Source of the DNA: Streptomyces griseofuscus
Lineage (GTDB): Bacteria; Actinomycetota; Actinomycetes; Streptomycetales; Streptomycetaceae
Assembly (NCBI RefSeq): GCF_014673495.1
Contig: NZ_CP051006.1
Coordinates: forward strand, 3,038,001 to 3,102,000
Length of the DNA stretch: 64,000 nucleotides
Reading direction: 5' to 3'
Numbering within the stretch: the stretch's first letter is position 1; each line of letters begins with the position of its first letter. The notes under the pieces were generated by a model. The model was not told where the DNA came from and did not search any database. It saw only the letters and a program-made list of their open reading frames with translations. Positions 56,850 through 64,000 of this stretch are shown here, piece after piece. The position numbers and the translations under genes were made by a program.

Positions 56850-57899
56850 TCAGGCCGAGCGTTTCCGGGCGGCCGTCTTCTTCGCCGCCGTCTTCTTCCC
56901 CGTGCCCGACTTCGCGGTGCTCGCCTTCGCCGTGCTCGATCGCGCCGTGCTCGATCGCGCGGTGCTCTTCTTCGCCGTCTCGGTCGACTTCGAGGTGGAC
57001 TTTCTGGCCGGGGTCTTCTTAACGGTGGTCTTCCGCGCCGTGGAGGTGGACTTCTTGGTGCCCGTCTCCTTGGGGGTGGAGCGGCGGTCCGGCAGGGATC
57101 TGACCTCGGCCGCGCCGCTGGGTTCGCGGGATTCGCGGGCGGCGCGGACGCTGTTCTCCAGGGCGGCCATCAGATCGAGGACCTTGCCGCCCTTCGCCGG
57201 TTCCGGGGCCTGCGGGGGTGTCTCGCCCGCGGCCTTGGCGGCGATGACCTCCTCCAGTGCCTCCCGGTACTCGTCGTGCAGATCCGCCATCTCCACCTCG
57301 CCGAGGGTGTCCATCAGCGCGTCCGCGAGATCGAGCTCCTTGTCCCGGATCTTGACGTCCACGTCCGGGGCGACCCCCTCGGGTGCCCGTACCTCGTCCG
57401 GCCAGAGCAGGGCGTGCATGGCGATCGCGTCGCCGACCACCCGCAGCATCCCGAGCCGCTCCCGGCCGCGCAGCGCGAACTTGGCGATGGCGACCTTGTT
57501 GCTGCGTTTCAGTGCCTCGCGGAGAAGGGTGTACGGCTTGGCGGCGGGGGCTCCGCTGGCGGCGAGGTAGTACGCCGAGCCCATCTGGAGCGGATCGATC
57601 TTGTCGGCCGGTACGAAGGCGACGATCTCGATGGTCCGGGCCGTCGGGATCGGCAGATGGGACAGGTCCTCGTCGGTGATCGGGACGATGGTGCCGTCCG
57701 CGTCCTCGTACGCCTTGCCGATCTCGGACTGGCTGACCTCGCGGTCCTCCACCTCGCACACCTTGCGGTAGCGGATGCGGCCGTTGTCCTCGGTGTGGAT
57801 CTGGCGGAAGGAGATCGCATGGCTCTCGGTCGCGTTGACCAGCTTGATCGGGATGCTGACCAGCCCGAAGGAGATGGCGCCGTTCCATATCGATCGCAC
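56850..57899 (-). CDS. ku: Ku protein (non-homologous end joining)
   Basis: 349 residues. Bacterial Ku homodimer that binds DNA ends and recruits LigD. The start GTG 57899 gives MRSIWNGAISFGLVSIPIKL, with AAGGAAGG 9 bases upstream. Core features: RQIHTEDNGRIRYRKVCEVE, VSQSEIGKAYE, AKFALRGRERLGMLRV. The C-terminal about 75 residues form a Lys/Ala/Ser/Thr-rich tail of repeats (KKSTARSST, AKSGTGKKTAAKK), resembling histone-H1-like tails known in actinobacterial Ku to bind DNA. Divergent from ligD, 53 bp apart. Confidence 0.95.
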   Translation of the reverse strand: MRSIWNGAISFGLVSIPIKLVNATESHAISFRQIHTEDNGRIRYRKVCEVEDREVSQSEIGKAYEDADGTIVPITDEDLSHLPIPTARTIEIVAFVPADKIDPLQMGSAYYLAASGAPAAKPYTLLREALKRSNKVAIAKFALRGRERLGMLRVVGDAIAMHALLWPDEVRAPEGVAPDVDVKIRDKELDLADALMDTLGEVEMADLHDEYREALEEVIAAKAAGETPPQAPEPAKGGKVLDLMAALENSVRAARESREPSGAAEVRSLPDRRSTPKETGTKKSTSTARKTTVKKTPARKSTSKSTETAKKSTARSSTARSSTAKASTAKSGTGKKTAAKKTAARKRSA

Positions 57900-57952
57900 G
57901 TGCCGCACCCTTCCTTTGCCATAGGGACCGGTTTGTCTGGGATTGTCATCCT

Positions 57953-58849
57953 ATGACGCCCATCACAGAGGTGGCGGGGCGGCGGGTCCCGCTGACCAAC
58001 CTGGAGAAGGTGCTGTATCCGGCGACCGGCTTCACCAAGGCGGAGCTGGTGCACTACTACGCGACCACCGCCGACGCGCTGCTCCCGCATCTGCGCGACC
58101 GCGCGGTGTCCTTCCTGCGCTACCCCGACGGCCCCGAGGGCCAGGTGTTCTTCACCAAGAACGTGCCGCCGGGTACGCCCGAGTGGGTCACGACCGCCGA
58201 GGTGCCGAGATCCTCGGCGGACAGCCCGGCCCGGATGGTCGTCGTACAGGATCTGCCGAGCCTGGTGTGGGCGGCGAACCTGGTCACCGAGTTCCACACC
58301 CACCAGTGGCTGGTGGACTCGCCGGAAGAGGCCGACCGGCTGGTGTTCGATCTCGATCCCGGGGCGCCTGCGACCGTCGTGCAGTGCTGCGAGGTCGCCC
58401 TGTGGCTGCGTGAGCGGCTCGCTGCGGACGGGATCGAGGCGTACCCGAAGACGGCCGGGTCCAAGGGGCTGCATCTGCTGGCGGCGGTCTCCGGTGCCTC
58501 CCCGGAGCGGACCAGCGAGTACGCCAAGGCGCTCGCGGTGGAGGCGGAGCGTGCGCTGCCCCGGCTGGTGGTGCACCGGATGACCAGGAGCCTGCGGCCC
58601 GGGAAGGTGTTCGTGGACTGGAGCCAGAACGCGGCCCGCAAGACCACCGCCACCCCCTACACCCTGCGCGCCCGCCGCACCCCGCTGGTCTCCGCGCCCG
58701 TGACCTGGGAGGAGGTAGCCGACTGCCGCTCACCGGGTCGGCTGGAGTTCCAGGCCGAGGACATCGCGCCCCGCCTGCGGGAGCACGGCGACCTGATGGC
58801 CCCCCTGCTGGACCGGCGCCGGGCGGCCCCCCTCCCCGAAGTCACCTAG
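57953..58849 (+). CDS. ligD: LigD polymerase-domain protein (NHEJ)
   Basis: 298 residues; archaeo-eukaryotic primase-like polymerase that fills gaps during end joining. Motifs: VLYPATGFTKAELVHYYA, VFDLDPG with the two catalytic Asp, KTAGSKGLHLLAAV, and DWSQNAARKTTATPYTLR. No ligase domain is fused, so it works with a separate ligase, as is common in Streptomyces. Shares a short promoter region with ku. Confidence 0.93.
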   Translation: MTPITEVAGRRVPLTNLEKVLYPATGFTKAELVHYYATTADALLPHLRDRAVSFLRYPDGPEGQVFFTKNVPPGTPEWVTTAEVPRSSADSPARMVVVQDLPSLVWAANLVTEFHTHQWLVDSPEEADRLVFDLDPGAPATVVQCCEVALWLRERLAADGIEAYPKTAGSKGLHLLAAVSGASPERTSEYAKALAVEAERALPRLVVHRMTRSLRPGKVFVDWSQNAARKTTATPYTLRARRTPLVSAPVTWEEVADCRSPGRLEFQAEDIAPRLREHGDLMAPLLDRRRAAPLPEVT

Positions 58850-58905
58850 GGTCTTTCGTTTGGATCAGGCCCCGCGAGCCCGGCATGATCCAAACGAGAG
58901 GCCCT
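58848..58905. terminator. Bidirectional terminator between ligD and the NERD-like gene
   Basis: 20-base arms (58848-58867 and 58886-58905) pair with two mismatches around a GC-rich loop, between convergent genes; the left arm includes the last base of the ligD stop. Confidence 0.75.
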
Positions 58906-58908
58906 AGC

Positions 58909-59712
58909 TCAGACCTTCTCCCAGGTACGGCGGTCCCGTGCCATCGCGTGCAGCGCCGCCACGTCCGCCGGTTTCAGTACGCCGCCCAGCCGGGCCAGCC
59001 CCGGCAGATCCCCGGTGGAAAGGACCCGTATCCCCCGCGGCGCGGCGGTCAGGGTCACCCCGGAGGGGTCGGTCAGGGCGAGCACCGGGCGGACCTCGGC
59101 GGTCAGGGCGTAGGCGGCCCGGTCGGTCTGGGCGCGCAGCCGGCGCAGCAGGGGCTCCGCGGCGCGCCGGCCCACGGCGACCATCGGATCGGCGACCCGC
59201 ACCCGCGCCCTGCGGGCGTACAGGGCGTGCACGGCGAACAGTCCGCCGGGGCCGATCAGCAGATGGTGGACCCGGTCGCCGCCGGGCAGCGGCAGCGAGT
59301 GCAGGGCGAGCCAGCCCGCGCCCTCCAGGCCGTCGAGCACATCGCCGACGGTCTGCTCGGCCAGCAGGGCGCGGCGGCGCGGGTCGGGGCGCAGCCGGTG
59401 TCCGGTGCCCGGGTCGCGGTCGAGGGCGATCAGCAGCGCCTCACCGGGCCGGTTGGGCGCGAGGTCGTCATCGGGGTGCAGGGCGAGCCGGGCGAGTTCG
59501 GCGGCGGTGGGGACCGGGGGCGGGCCCACGGCCACCGGACCGGTGAGGAAGGGCTTCAGCACGTCGAGGACCCGGTCCCGCTCGTCCTCGGCGAGCAGGT
59601 CGACCCGGCCGGAGGCGCGGTCGTACCAGGCGATCCGGCTGCCGTCCGGGCGGCAGACGTACAGCCGGTCCCGGCCCCCGCGGCGGCCTGGCACCACGCG
59701 CAGTCCGCTCAT
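58909..59712 (-). CDS. Nuclease-related (NERD)-like domain protein
   Basis: 267 residues from ATG 59712 (GAGGGG upstream). The C-terminal half resembles NERD: LLAEQTVGDVLDGLEGAGWL, VHHLLIGPGGLFAVHALYARR, ALTAEVRPVLALTDPSGVTL and VLSTGDLPGLARLGG. The Asp and Gln/Lys of an active nuclease are not all obvious, so it may be inactive. The N-terminal about 90 residues start GLRVVPGRRGGRDRLYVCRP. Function unknown. Confidence 0.65.
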   Translation of the reverse strand: MSGLRVVPGRRGGRDRLYVCRPDGSRIAWYDRASGRVDLLAEDERDRVLDVLKPFLTGPVAVGPPPVPTAAELARLALHPDDDLAPNRPGEALLIALDRDPGTGHRLRPDPRRRALLAEQTVGDVLDGLEGAGWLALHSLPLPGGDRVHHLLIGPGGLFAVHALYARRARVRVADPMVAVGRRAAEPLLRRLRAQTDRAAYALTAEVRPVLALTDPSGVTLTAAPRGIRVLSTGDLPGLARLGGVLKPADVAALHAMARDRRTWEKV

Positions 59713-59811
59713 GCGCATCACCCCTCGACCATGGGAACAGGCCGGGTGCTTCCCGGGCAAGACCGGCTACCGTGGAGGGCGGCCCCGCGCAGGGGAGTTG
59801 GGGAGGCGCCG

Positions 59812-60318
59812 GTGCGAACCCGCGGAACGCAGCCCGACGTGCCGGCTCCACGGAGCCCGTGGAACGAGATCGTGCCCGGCCTGTGGATGGGCGGGCACGA
59901 GTACCGGGGGCGTACGGGCCGGCTGGAGACGGCCGTCGTACGGGACGAGTTCGATGTGGTGCAGTCGCTGCTGCGGCTGCCCGGCTACGGCCCGGACGCG
60001 GGCGTCGAGCACCATGTGTGGCCGATACCGGACGGACCGCTGGACGGCACGCAGCTGGCCGGGGTGATCCGGCTGGCGCGGGCGGCGAACGAGGCGCTGG
60101 ACGCGGGCCGCCAAGTGCTGGTGCGCTGCTATCACGGGTACAACCGCTCGGGCCTGGTCGTGGCGCACGCGCTGGTGCAGCGGGGCGGCACGGCGGACGA
60201 GGCCATCCGGCTGATCCGGGCCCGCCGCTCGGCGTGGGCGCTGCACAACGAGCTGTTCGTGGCGTATATGCGCGCCGGGCTGCATACCGTACGGCTCCTT
60301 GAGGAACTGGCCGAGTAG
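59812..60318 (+). CDS. Dual-specificity (tyrosine) phosphatase
   Basis: 168 residues from GTG 59812 (GGGGAGG 5 bases upstream). Small DSP-like protein: catalytic P-loop CYHGYNRSGLV (Cys-x5-Arg complete), start NEIVPGLWMGGHEY, end RSAWALHNELFVAYM. Unlike the LMW-phosphatase homologue at 12248 the nucleophile is intact. Substrate unknown. Confidence 0.85.
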   Translation: MRTRGTQPDVPAPRSPWNEIVPGLWMGGHEYRGRTGRLETAVVRDEFDVVQSLLRLPGYGPDAGVEHHVWPIPDGPLDGTQLAGVIRLARAANEALDAGRQVLVRCYHGYNRSGLVVAHALVQRGGTADEAIRLIRARRSAWALHNELFVAYMRAGLHTVRLLEELAE

Positions 60319-60437
60319 CCTCTCTGTCCCGGCACCGGCGCACGGCCCAGGTGCACAGAGCGGACAAAAAGGGGCTTCCTTGGAATCTATGTGCATACTG
60401 GCCTACTGACCTGCAAAACCATCGCCCCTGGAGCACC

Positions 60438-61184
60438 GTGCCCCTCCGTCGCCCTGTGCGCACCGCCTTCGCCGCGGCCGCCGTCGCCCTGTTGTCGGCG
60501 ACGGCGGCGGCCTGCGGGGACGCCGGCCAGTTGCAGAGCGCCGGGCCGACCCAGACCGCGGACAGCCCCGCCAAGCTCTGGCCCGGTCTGCGCCCGGCGT
60601 CCAGCCCGGCGTACCCGTACGACGTGGCGACGCGGGAGACCGTCAAGGGCCTGACCGTGCCCGGCGGCGACATACGCAGGATCGATCCGGTGGACATCGT
60701 CGAGGCGGAGCTGAAGGCGCACCCGGCCGACTACGGGTCCAAGGGGGCGTTCCACGGGACCGTGGACCGGGTGAAGGACTGCCGTGCGGGCGGCGACCGG
60801 GCGCTGTGCCCGCTGCTCAAGCCGTATTACCGGGACCTGACCGGCGACGGCCGGCCCGATCTCACCCTCGGCTTCCGGCTCTACCCGACCAACCAGACCG
60901 CGGTCCGGGTCTACACCGTCGAGGGCCGCCATCTGGTGCAGGTGCTGGCCGACAACGACGCGATCCTCGGTGTGGAGCTGGCCGGGCGCGCGCTGATCGA
61001 GCGCAATCCGGCGGACATCTCCGGCTACGAGTACCGCACCACCTGGGAGTGGGACCCCGGCCAGCGCGCGATGGTGTTCTCCCGCGACGAGTACCTGCAC
61101 ACCGGCGCGGGCCGCCGGATCCACAAGGCGAGCCCCTCCGCGCGCCCGTCCGCCTCCCCCGCCGCCTCCCCGAGCGCGTCATGA
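60438..61184 (+). CDS. Lipoprotein co-encoded with a sensor kinase
   Basis: 248 residues from GTG 60438. Signal peptide (RRPVRTAFAAAAVALLSATAAAC) with a lipobox Cys, so membrane-anchored outside the cell. The mature domain (DGRPDLTLGFRLYPTNQTAV, VEGRHLVQVLADNDAILGVE) has no family I recognise. It overlaps the kinase gene by 4 bp, and resembles the arrangement of CseA, a lipoprotein tuning a neighbouring sensor kinase; a similar role is inferred. Confidence 0.82.
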   Translation: MPLRRPVRTAFAAAAVALLSATAAACGDAGQLQSAGPTQTADSPAKLWPGLRPASSPAYPYDVATRETVKGLTVPGGDIRRIDPVDIVEAELKAHPADYGSKGAFHGTVDRVKDCRAGGDRALCPLLKPYYRDLTGDGRPDLTLGFRLYPTNQTAVRVYTVEGRHLVQVLADNDAILGVELAGRALIERNPADISGYEYRTTWEWDPGQRAMVFSRDEYLHTGAGRRIHKASPSARPSASPAASPSAS

Positions 61185-62452
61185 GGCTGCTGCTGGCCCG
61201 CTGGGCGGGGCCGCTCGCCGTGAAGGCGGCCGTGTTCATCACCGTGATGTGCTGCGCGCTGGCCGCGCTGCTCGGTGTGCTCGTGCATGTCTCGGTGACC
61301 GACCAGACCGTCGGCAATGCGCGGGCCCTCGCCCTGTCCCGGCTCTCGGACGCCACCCGCGCCTACGAGGCCGGGGACACCCTGCTGCCCAACGCCGGGG
61401 TCGACCCCGAGGGGCTGCCGGACTCGCTGCGGGCGCTCGCGCTCTCCGGGCGGCGCGGCACCGTGGTGTCCACGCACCGGGGGCGGCCGACGATGTGGGC
61501 GGCGGGCCCCGTCCAGGGGCACCGGGCGCTGGCCGTGGAGATCGACTACTCGCAGCAGTCCGGCACCATCGCCGGGCTCGACACCTCGATCCTGTGGTCC
61601 TCCGCGCTCGCCATCGGCGCGACCGTGCTGGTCGGCGTGTTCGCCGTGTCCCGGGTGACCCGGCGGCTGCACGCGACCGCGCGGGTGGCCCGCCGGATCA
61701 GCGCGGGCGACCTGGACGCGCGGGTCGACGACCCCCGCACGAAGGATCCGGTCCGGCCCCAGGACGAGGTGGCCGCGGTGGCCGCCGCGCTGGACTCGAT
61801 GGCCGCCTCGCTCCAGGGCAAGCTGCTCAGCGAGCAGCGGTTCACCGCGGACGTGGCGCACGAGCTGCGGACCCCGCTCACCGGGCTGCACGCGGCGGCG
61901 GAACTGCTGCCGCCCGGGCGGCCGACGGAACTGGTGCGGGACCGGGTGGCCGCGCTGCGCACCCTCACCGAGGACCTGCTGGAGATCTCCCGCCTGGACA
62001 GCGGCCGGGAGCGGCTGGAGGCCGACGCCGAGGGTCTGGGGGCGCTCGCCGAGCGGGTGGTGCGGGCGTCGGGGACGGAGACCGAGGTACGGGTCGTACG
62101 GGACGCCGTGGTGGAGACGGACCGGCGGCGCCTGGAGCGGGTGCTGGGCAATCTGGTGGCCAACGCGCACAAGCACGGGGCGGCGCCGGTGCTGCTCACG
62201 GTGCACGGGCCGGTGGTGACGGTGCGGGACCACGGGAGCGGGTATCCCGAGTATCTGATCGCGCACGGGCCGCAGCGGTTCCGCACCGAGGGCGGCGCGA
62301 AGGGGCACGGGCTCGGGCTGACCATCGCGGTGGGGCAGGCGGAGGTGCTGGGCGCGCGGCTGTCGTTCCGGAACGCGGCGGACGGGGGTGCGGTGGCGAC
62401 GCTCGTCCTGCCGGCGGCCTGGCCGGCGCGGGTGGCTCCGCCAGCGCGATAG
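61181..62452 (+). CDS. Sensor histidine kinase
   Basis: 423 residues from ATG 61181. Two membrane helices (about 15-40 and 134-156) frame an extracellular domain, then a HAMP linker (VTRRLHATARVARRISAGDL), H-box FTADVAHELRTPLTGL with the phospho-His, N-box LERVLGNLVANAHKHG, and G-box GGAKGHGLGLTIAVGQ. The partner response regulator is not in the window, although the preceding gene encodes a lipoprotein as in the CseABC arrangement. Confidence 0.92.
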   Translation: MRLLLARWAGPLAVKAAVFITVMCCALAALLGVLVHVSVTDQTVGNARALALSRLSDATRAYEAGDTLLPNAGVDPEGLPDSLRALALSGRRGTVVSTHRGRPTMWAAGPVQGHRALAVEIDYSQQSGTIAGLDTSILWSSALAIGATVLVGVFAVSRVTRRLHATARVARRISAGDLDARVDDPRTKDPVRPQDEVAAVAAALDSMAASLQGKLLSEQRFTADVAHELRTPLTGLHAAAELLPPGRPTELVRDRVAALRTLTEDLLEISRLDSGRERLEADAEGLGALAERVVRASGTETEVRVVRDAVVETDRRRLERVLGNLVANAHKHGAAPVLLTVHGPVVTVRDHGSGYPEYLIAHGPQRFRTEGGAKGHGLGLTIAVGQAEVLGARLSFRNAADGGAVATLVLPAAWPARVAPPAR

Positions 62453-62498
62453 GGCTCGGCCGTAGCGGTTCGTCGGCGGGTGCGAGTCGTATGCGGCT

Positions 62499-62560
62499 TG
62501 TCGCGCCCACGCGGCGGAGCCGCATATCGGACACAGCCCCGCGCCCCCGAGGGGCGCGTT
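62499..62560. repeat. Streptomyces-type interspersed intergenic repeat
   Basis: Palindromic segments CGGCGGAGCCGC and a GCGCCCC-GAG-GGGGCGCG-like hairpin form a motif that recurs between genes in many Streptomyces genomes (from memory). Probably the kinase terminator. Confidence 0.5.
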
Positions 62561-62600
62561 GCACTGAGGCGGAATAGTCGGGTTTAGGTAAGTTCGCGGC

Positions 62601-63962
62601 ATGACCGACGCCGGAACCGCCGCGGCGACGGCCCCGGCCGCCGTGCCCGTCGTACGGCTGCCCCGGCGTCGCGGGATCGAGCTCGCGCTGATCGTGCTGG
62701 CCGTCACGCTGTCGGTGTACGGCTACTGCGCGGTGGGCCTGGCCCGGGCCGGGCGGGTGCCGCCGGGGGCGCTGGCGTACGGGGCCGGGCTCGGGGTGCT
62801 CGCGCTGCTCGCGCATCTCGCCGTACGGCTGCGGGCGCCGTACGCCGATCCGCTGCCGCTGCCCATCGGGGTGCTGCTCAACGGGCTCGGCCTGGTGCTG
62901 ATCTACCGGCTGGACCTGGAGACACCGGGCGACCGGGCCGCCCCCGCCCAGCTGGTGTGGTCCGCGCTCGGGGTGGCCCTGTTCATCGTCGTCGTCCTGC
63001 TGCTGCGCGACCACCGGCTGCTCCAGCGGTACTCCTATGTGTGCGTGGTCACCGCGCTCGTCCTGCTCCTGGTGCCGATCCTGTTCCCCGCGGTCAACGG
63101 CGCCCGGATCTGGATCCGGCTCGCCGGATTCTCCATCCAGCCGGGCGAGTTCGCGAAGGTGCTGCTCGCGGTGTTCTTCGCCGCGTACCTCGCCGCCAAC
63201 CGCAGCGCGCTCGCGTACACCGGCCGCCGGATCTGGCGGATGCAGTTCCCGACCGGGCGGGTGCTCGGGCCGATCGTGACGATCTGGCTGCTCAGCGTCG
63301 GGGTGCTGGTCCTGGAACGGGACCTCGGCACCTCGCTGCTGTTCTTCGGGCTGTTCGTGGTGCTGCTGTACGTCGCCACCGGGCGCACCGGCTGGATCGC
63401 GGTGGGGCTGGTGCTCGCCGTACTGGGCGCGGTGGCCGTCGGCCGGGTGGAGCCGCATGTGGGCGGCCGGATCGCGGACTGGCTGCATCCGTTCGCCACC
63501 ATCGAGGCCGGGCGTGGCCCCAATCAGCTGTCCCAGTCGCTGTTCGCGTTCGCGGCGGGCGGTCTGCTCGGCACCGGGCTCGGGCTCGGGCACTCGGTGC
63601 TCATCGGCTTCGCCGCCAAGTCGGACTTCATCCTGGCCACGGCCGGCGAGGAACTGGGCCTCGCGGGGCTCGCGGCGATCATCCTGCTGTACGCGCTGCT
63701 GGTGGAGCGCGGCTACCGGGCGGGCCTCTCGCTGCGCGAGCCCTTCGGACGGCTGCTCGCGGTGGGGCTCGCCTCGATCCTGGCGCTCCAGGTGTTCGTG
63801 ATCGCGGGCGGGGTCACCGGGCTGATCCCGCTGACCGGCATGGCGATGCCCTTCCTCGCCCAGGGCGGCTCCTCGGTGGTCACCAACTGGACGATCGTGG
63901 CCCTGCTGATCCGGGTGAGCGACTCGGCACGCAGCCAGTACGACGGCAGGGAGGCGCCGTGA
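62601..63962 (+). CDS. FtsW/RodA/SpoVE-family cell-cycle protein
   Basis: 453 residues, about 10-12 membrane helices. SEDS glycosyltransferase family that polymerises peptidoglycan: start VILAVTLSVYGYCAVG-like helix 1, conserved NGARIWIRLAGFSIQPGEFAK, ERDLGTSLLFFG and ATAGEELGLAGL. It overlaps the next gene by 4 bp, typical of SEDS-PBP pairs. Confidence 0.92.
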   Translation: MTDAGTAAATAPAAVPVVRLPRRRGIELALIVLAVTLSVYGYCAVGLARAGRVPPGALAYGAGLGVLALLAHLAVRLRAPYADPLPLPIGVLLNGLGLVLIYRLDLETPGDRAAPAQLVWSALGVALFIVVVLLLRDHRLLQRYSYVCVVTALVLLLVPILFPAVNGARIWIRLAGFSIQPGEFAKVLLAVFFAAYLAANRSALAYTGRRIWRMQFPTGRVLGPIVTIWLLSVGVLVLERDLGTSLLFFGLFVVLLYVATGRTGWIAVGLVLAVLGAVAVGRVEPHVGGRIADWLHPFATIEAGRGPNQLSQSLFAFAAGGLLGTGLGLGHSVLIGFAAKSDFILATAGEELGLAGLAAIILLYALLVERGYRAGLSLREPFGRLLAVGLASILALQVFVIAGGVTGLIPLTGMAMPFLAQGGSSVVTNWTIVALLIRVSDSARSQYDGREAP

Positions 63963-64000
63963 GCGACTACTCCGGGATGGGCGGCGAGGGCGGGCGGCCG
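63959..64000 (+). CDS. Start of next gene (probable penicillin-binding protein partner), cut by window end
   Basis: GTG at 63959 overlaps the FtsW-like stop (GTGA) and opens VSDYSGMGGEGGRP to the window end. Too short to identify; a class B penicillin-binding protein is expected from the SEDS context only. Confidence 0.5.
   Translation, partial: MSDYSGMGGEGGRP

Overview
The window is high-GC actinobacterial chromosome. It has GTG/TTG starts, Shine-Dalgarno sequences of the GGAGG type, very GC-rich third codon positions, an LCP protein, an actinobacterial-style Rho with a long N-terminal insertion, a SARP regulator and Ku/LigD. Gene content and order of the conserved parts (chitinase, DUF2550, atp operon, prmC-prfA-rpmE, rho, thrB-thrC-hom-lysA, later Ku/LigD and FtsW) point to Streptomyces. 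No 16S or other species marker is present, so I name only the genus. All functions come from reading translated sequence; no database search was run.

Layout. 1-9.1 kb: the 3' end of a GH18 chitinase, a DUF2550 protein, and the complete F1Fo ATP synthase operon on the minus strand (transcribed atpI-B-E-F-H-A-G-D-C). 9.4-17.2 kb: a WecA/MraY-type glycosyl-phosphate transferase, a serine hydroxymethyltransferase, a low-molecular-weight phosphatase homologue, Sua5, PrmC, RF1, ribosomal protein L31 and an LCP cell-wall ligase. 17.5-26.9 kb: rho, then threonine/lysine biosynthesis (thrB, thrC, hom, lysA), an ArgS-related anticodon-binding protein and a response regulator. A tRNA-Arg(CCG) at 27.0 kb marks the end of this housekeeping block.

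27.2-47 kb is accessory and is the most interesting part. It holds a compact biosynthetic locus with a SARP-NB-ARC-TPR regulator, a LuxR-type regulator, a stand-alone adenylation domain, a PCP-thioesterase didomain, an ATP-grasp ligase, a HemN/HemW-like radical SAM enzyme and a class I methyltransferase. It also has two TrmO-like SAM-dependent proteins, a tandem OsmC-like protein, a tautomerase, an alpha/beta hydrolase, an MFS exporter and an extra SAM synthetase. Two PLP-fold proteins (a class I/II aminotransferase homologue and a cystathionine-synthase homologue) both lack the Schiff-base lysine. A small exported-looking peptide with three GDTHWG repeats at exact 17-residue spacing precedes the aminotransferase homologue. 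I do not recognise this combination as a named pathway.

47.3-48.6 kb holds two unrelated tandem-repeat arrays around a DUF6083 gene. 48.6-56.8 kb is a carbohydrate-uptake locus: a DeoR-HTH/LacI-sensor regulator, two permeases, a lipoprotein binding protein, a D-2-hydroxyacid dehydrogenase and a DUF2264 protein, with no ATPase. 56.8-58.9 kb is the divergent Ku / LigD-polymerase NHEJ pair. 58.9-64 kb has a NERD-like protein, a dual-specificity phosphatase, a lipoprotein plus sensor kinase without a response regulator, and an FtsW/RodA-family protein overlapping the first codons of the next gene.
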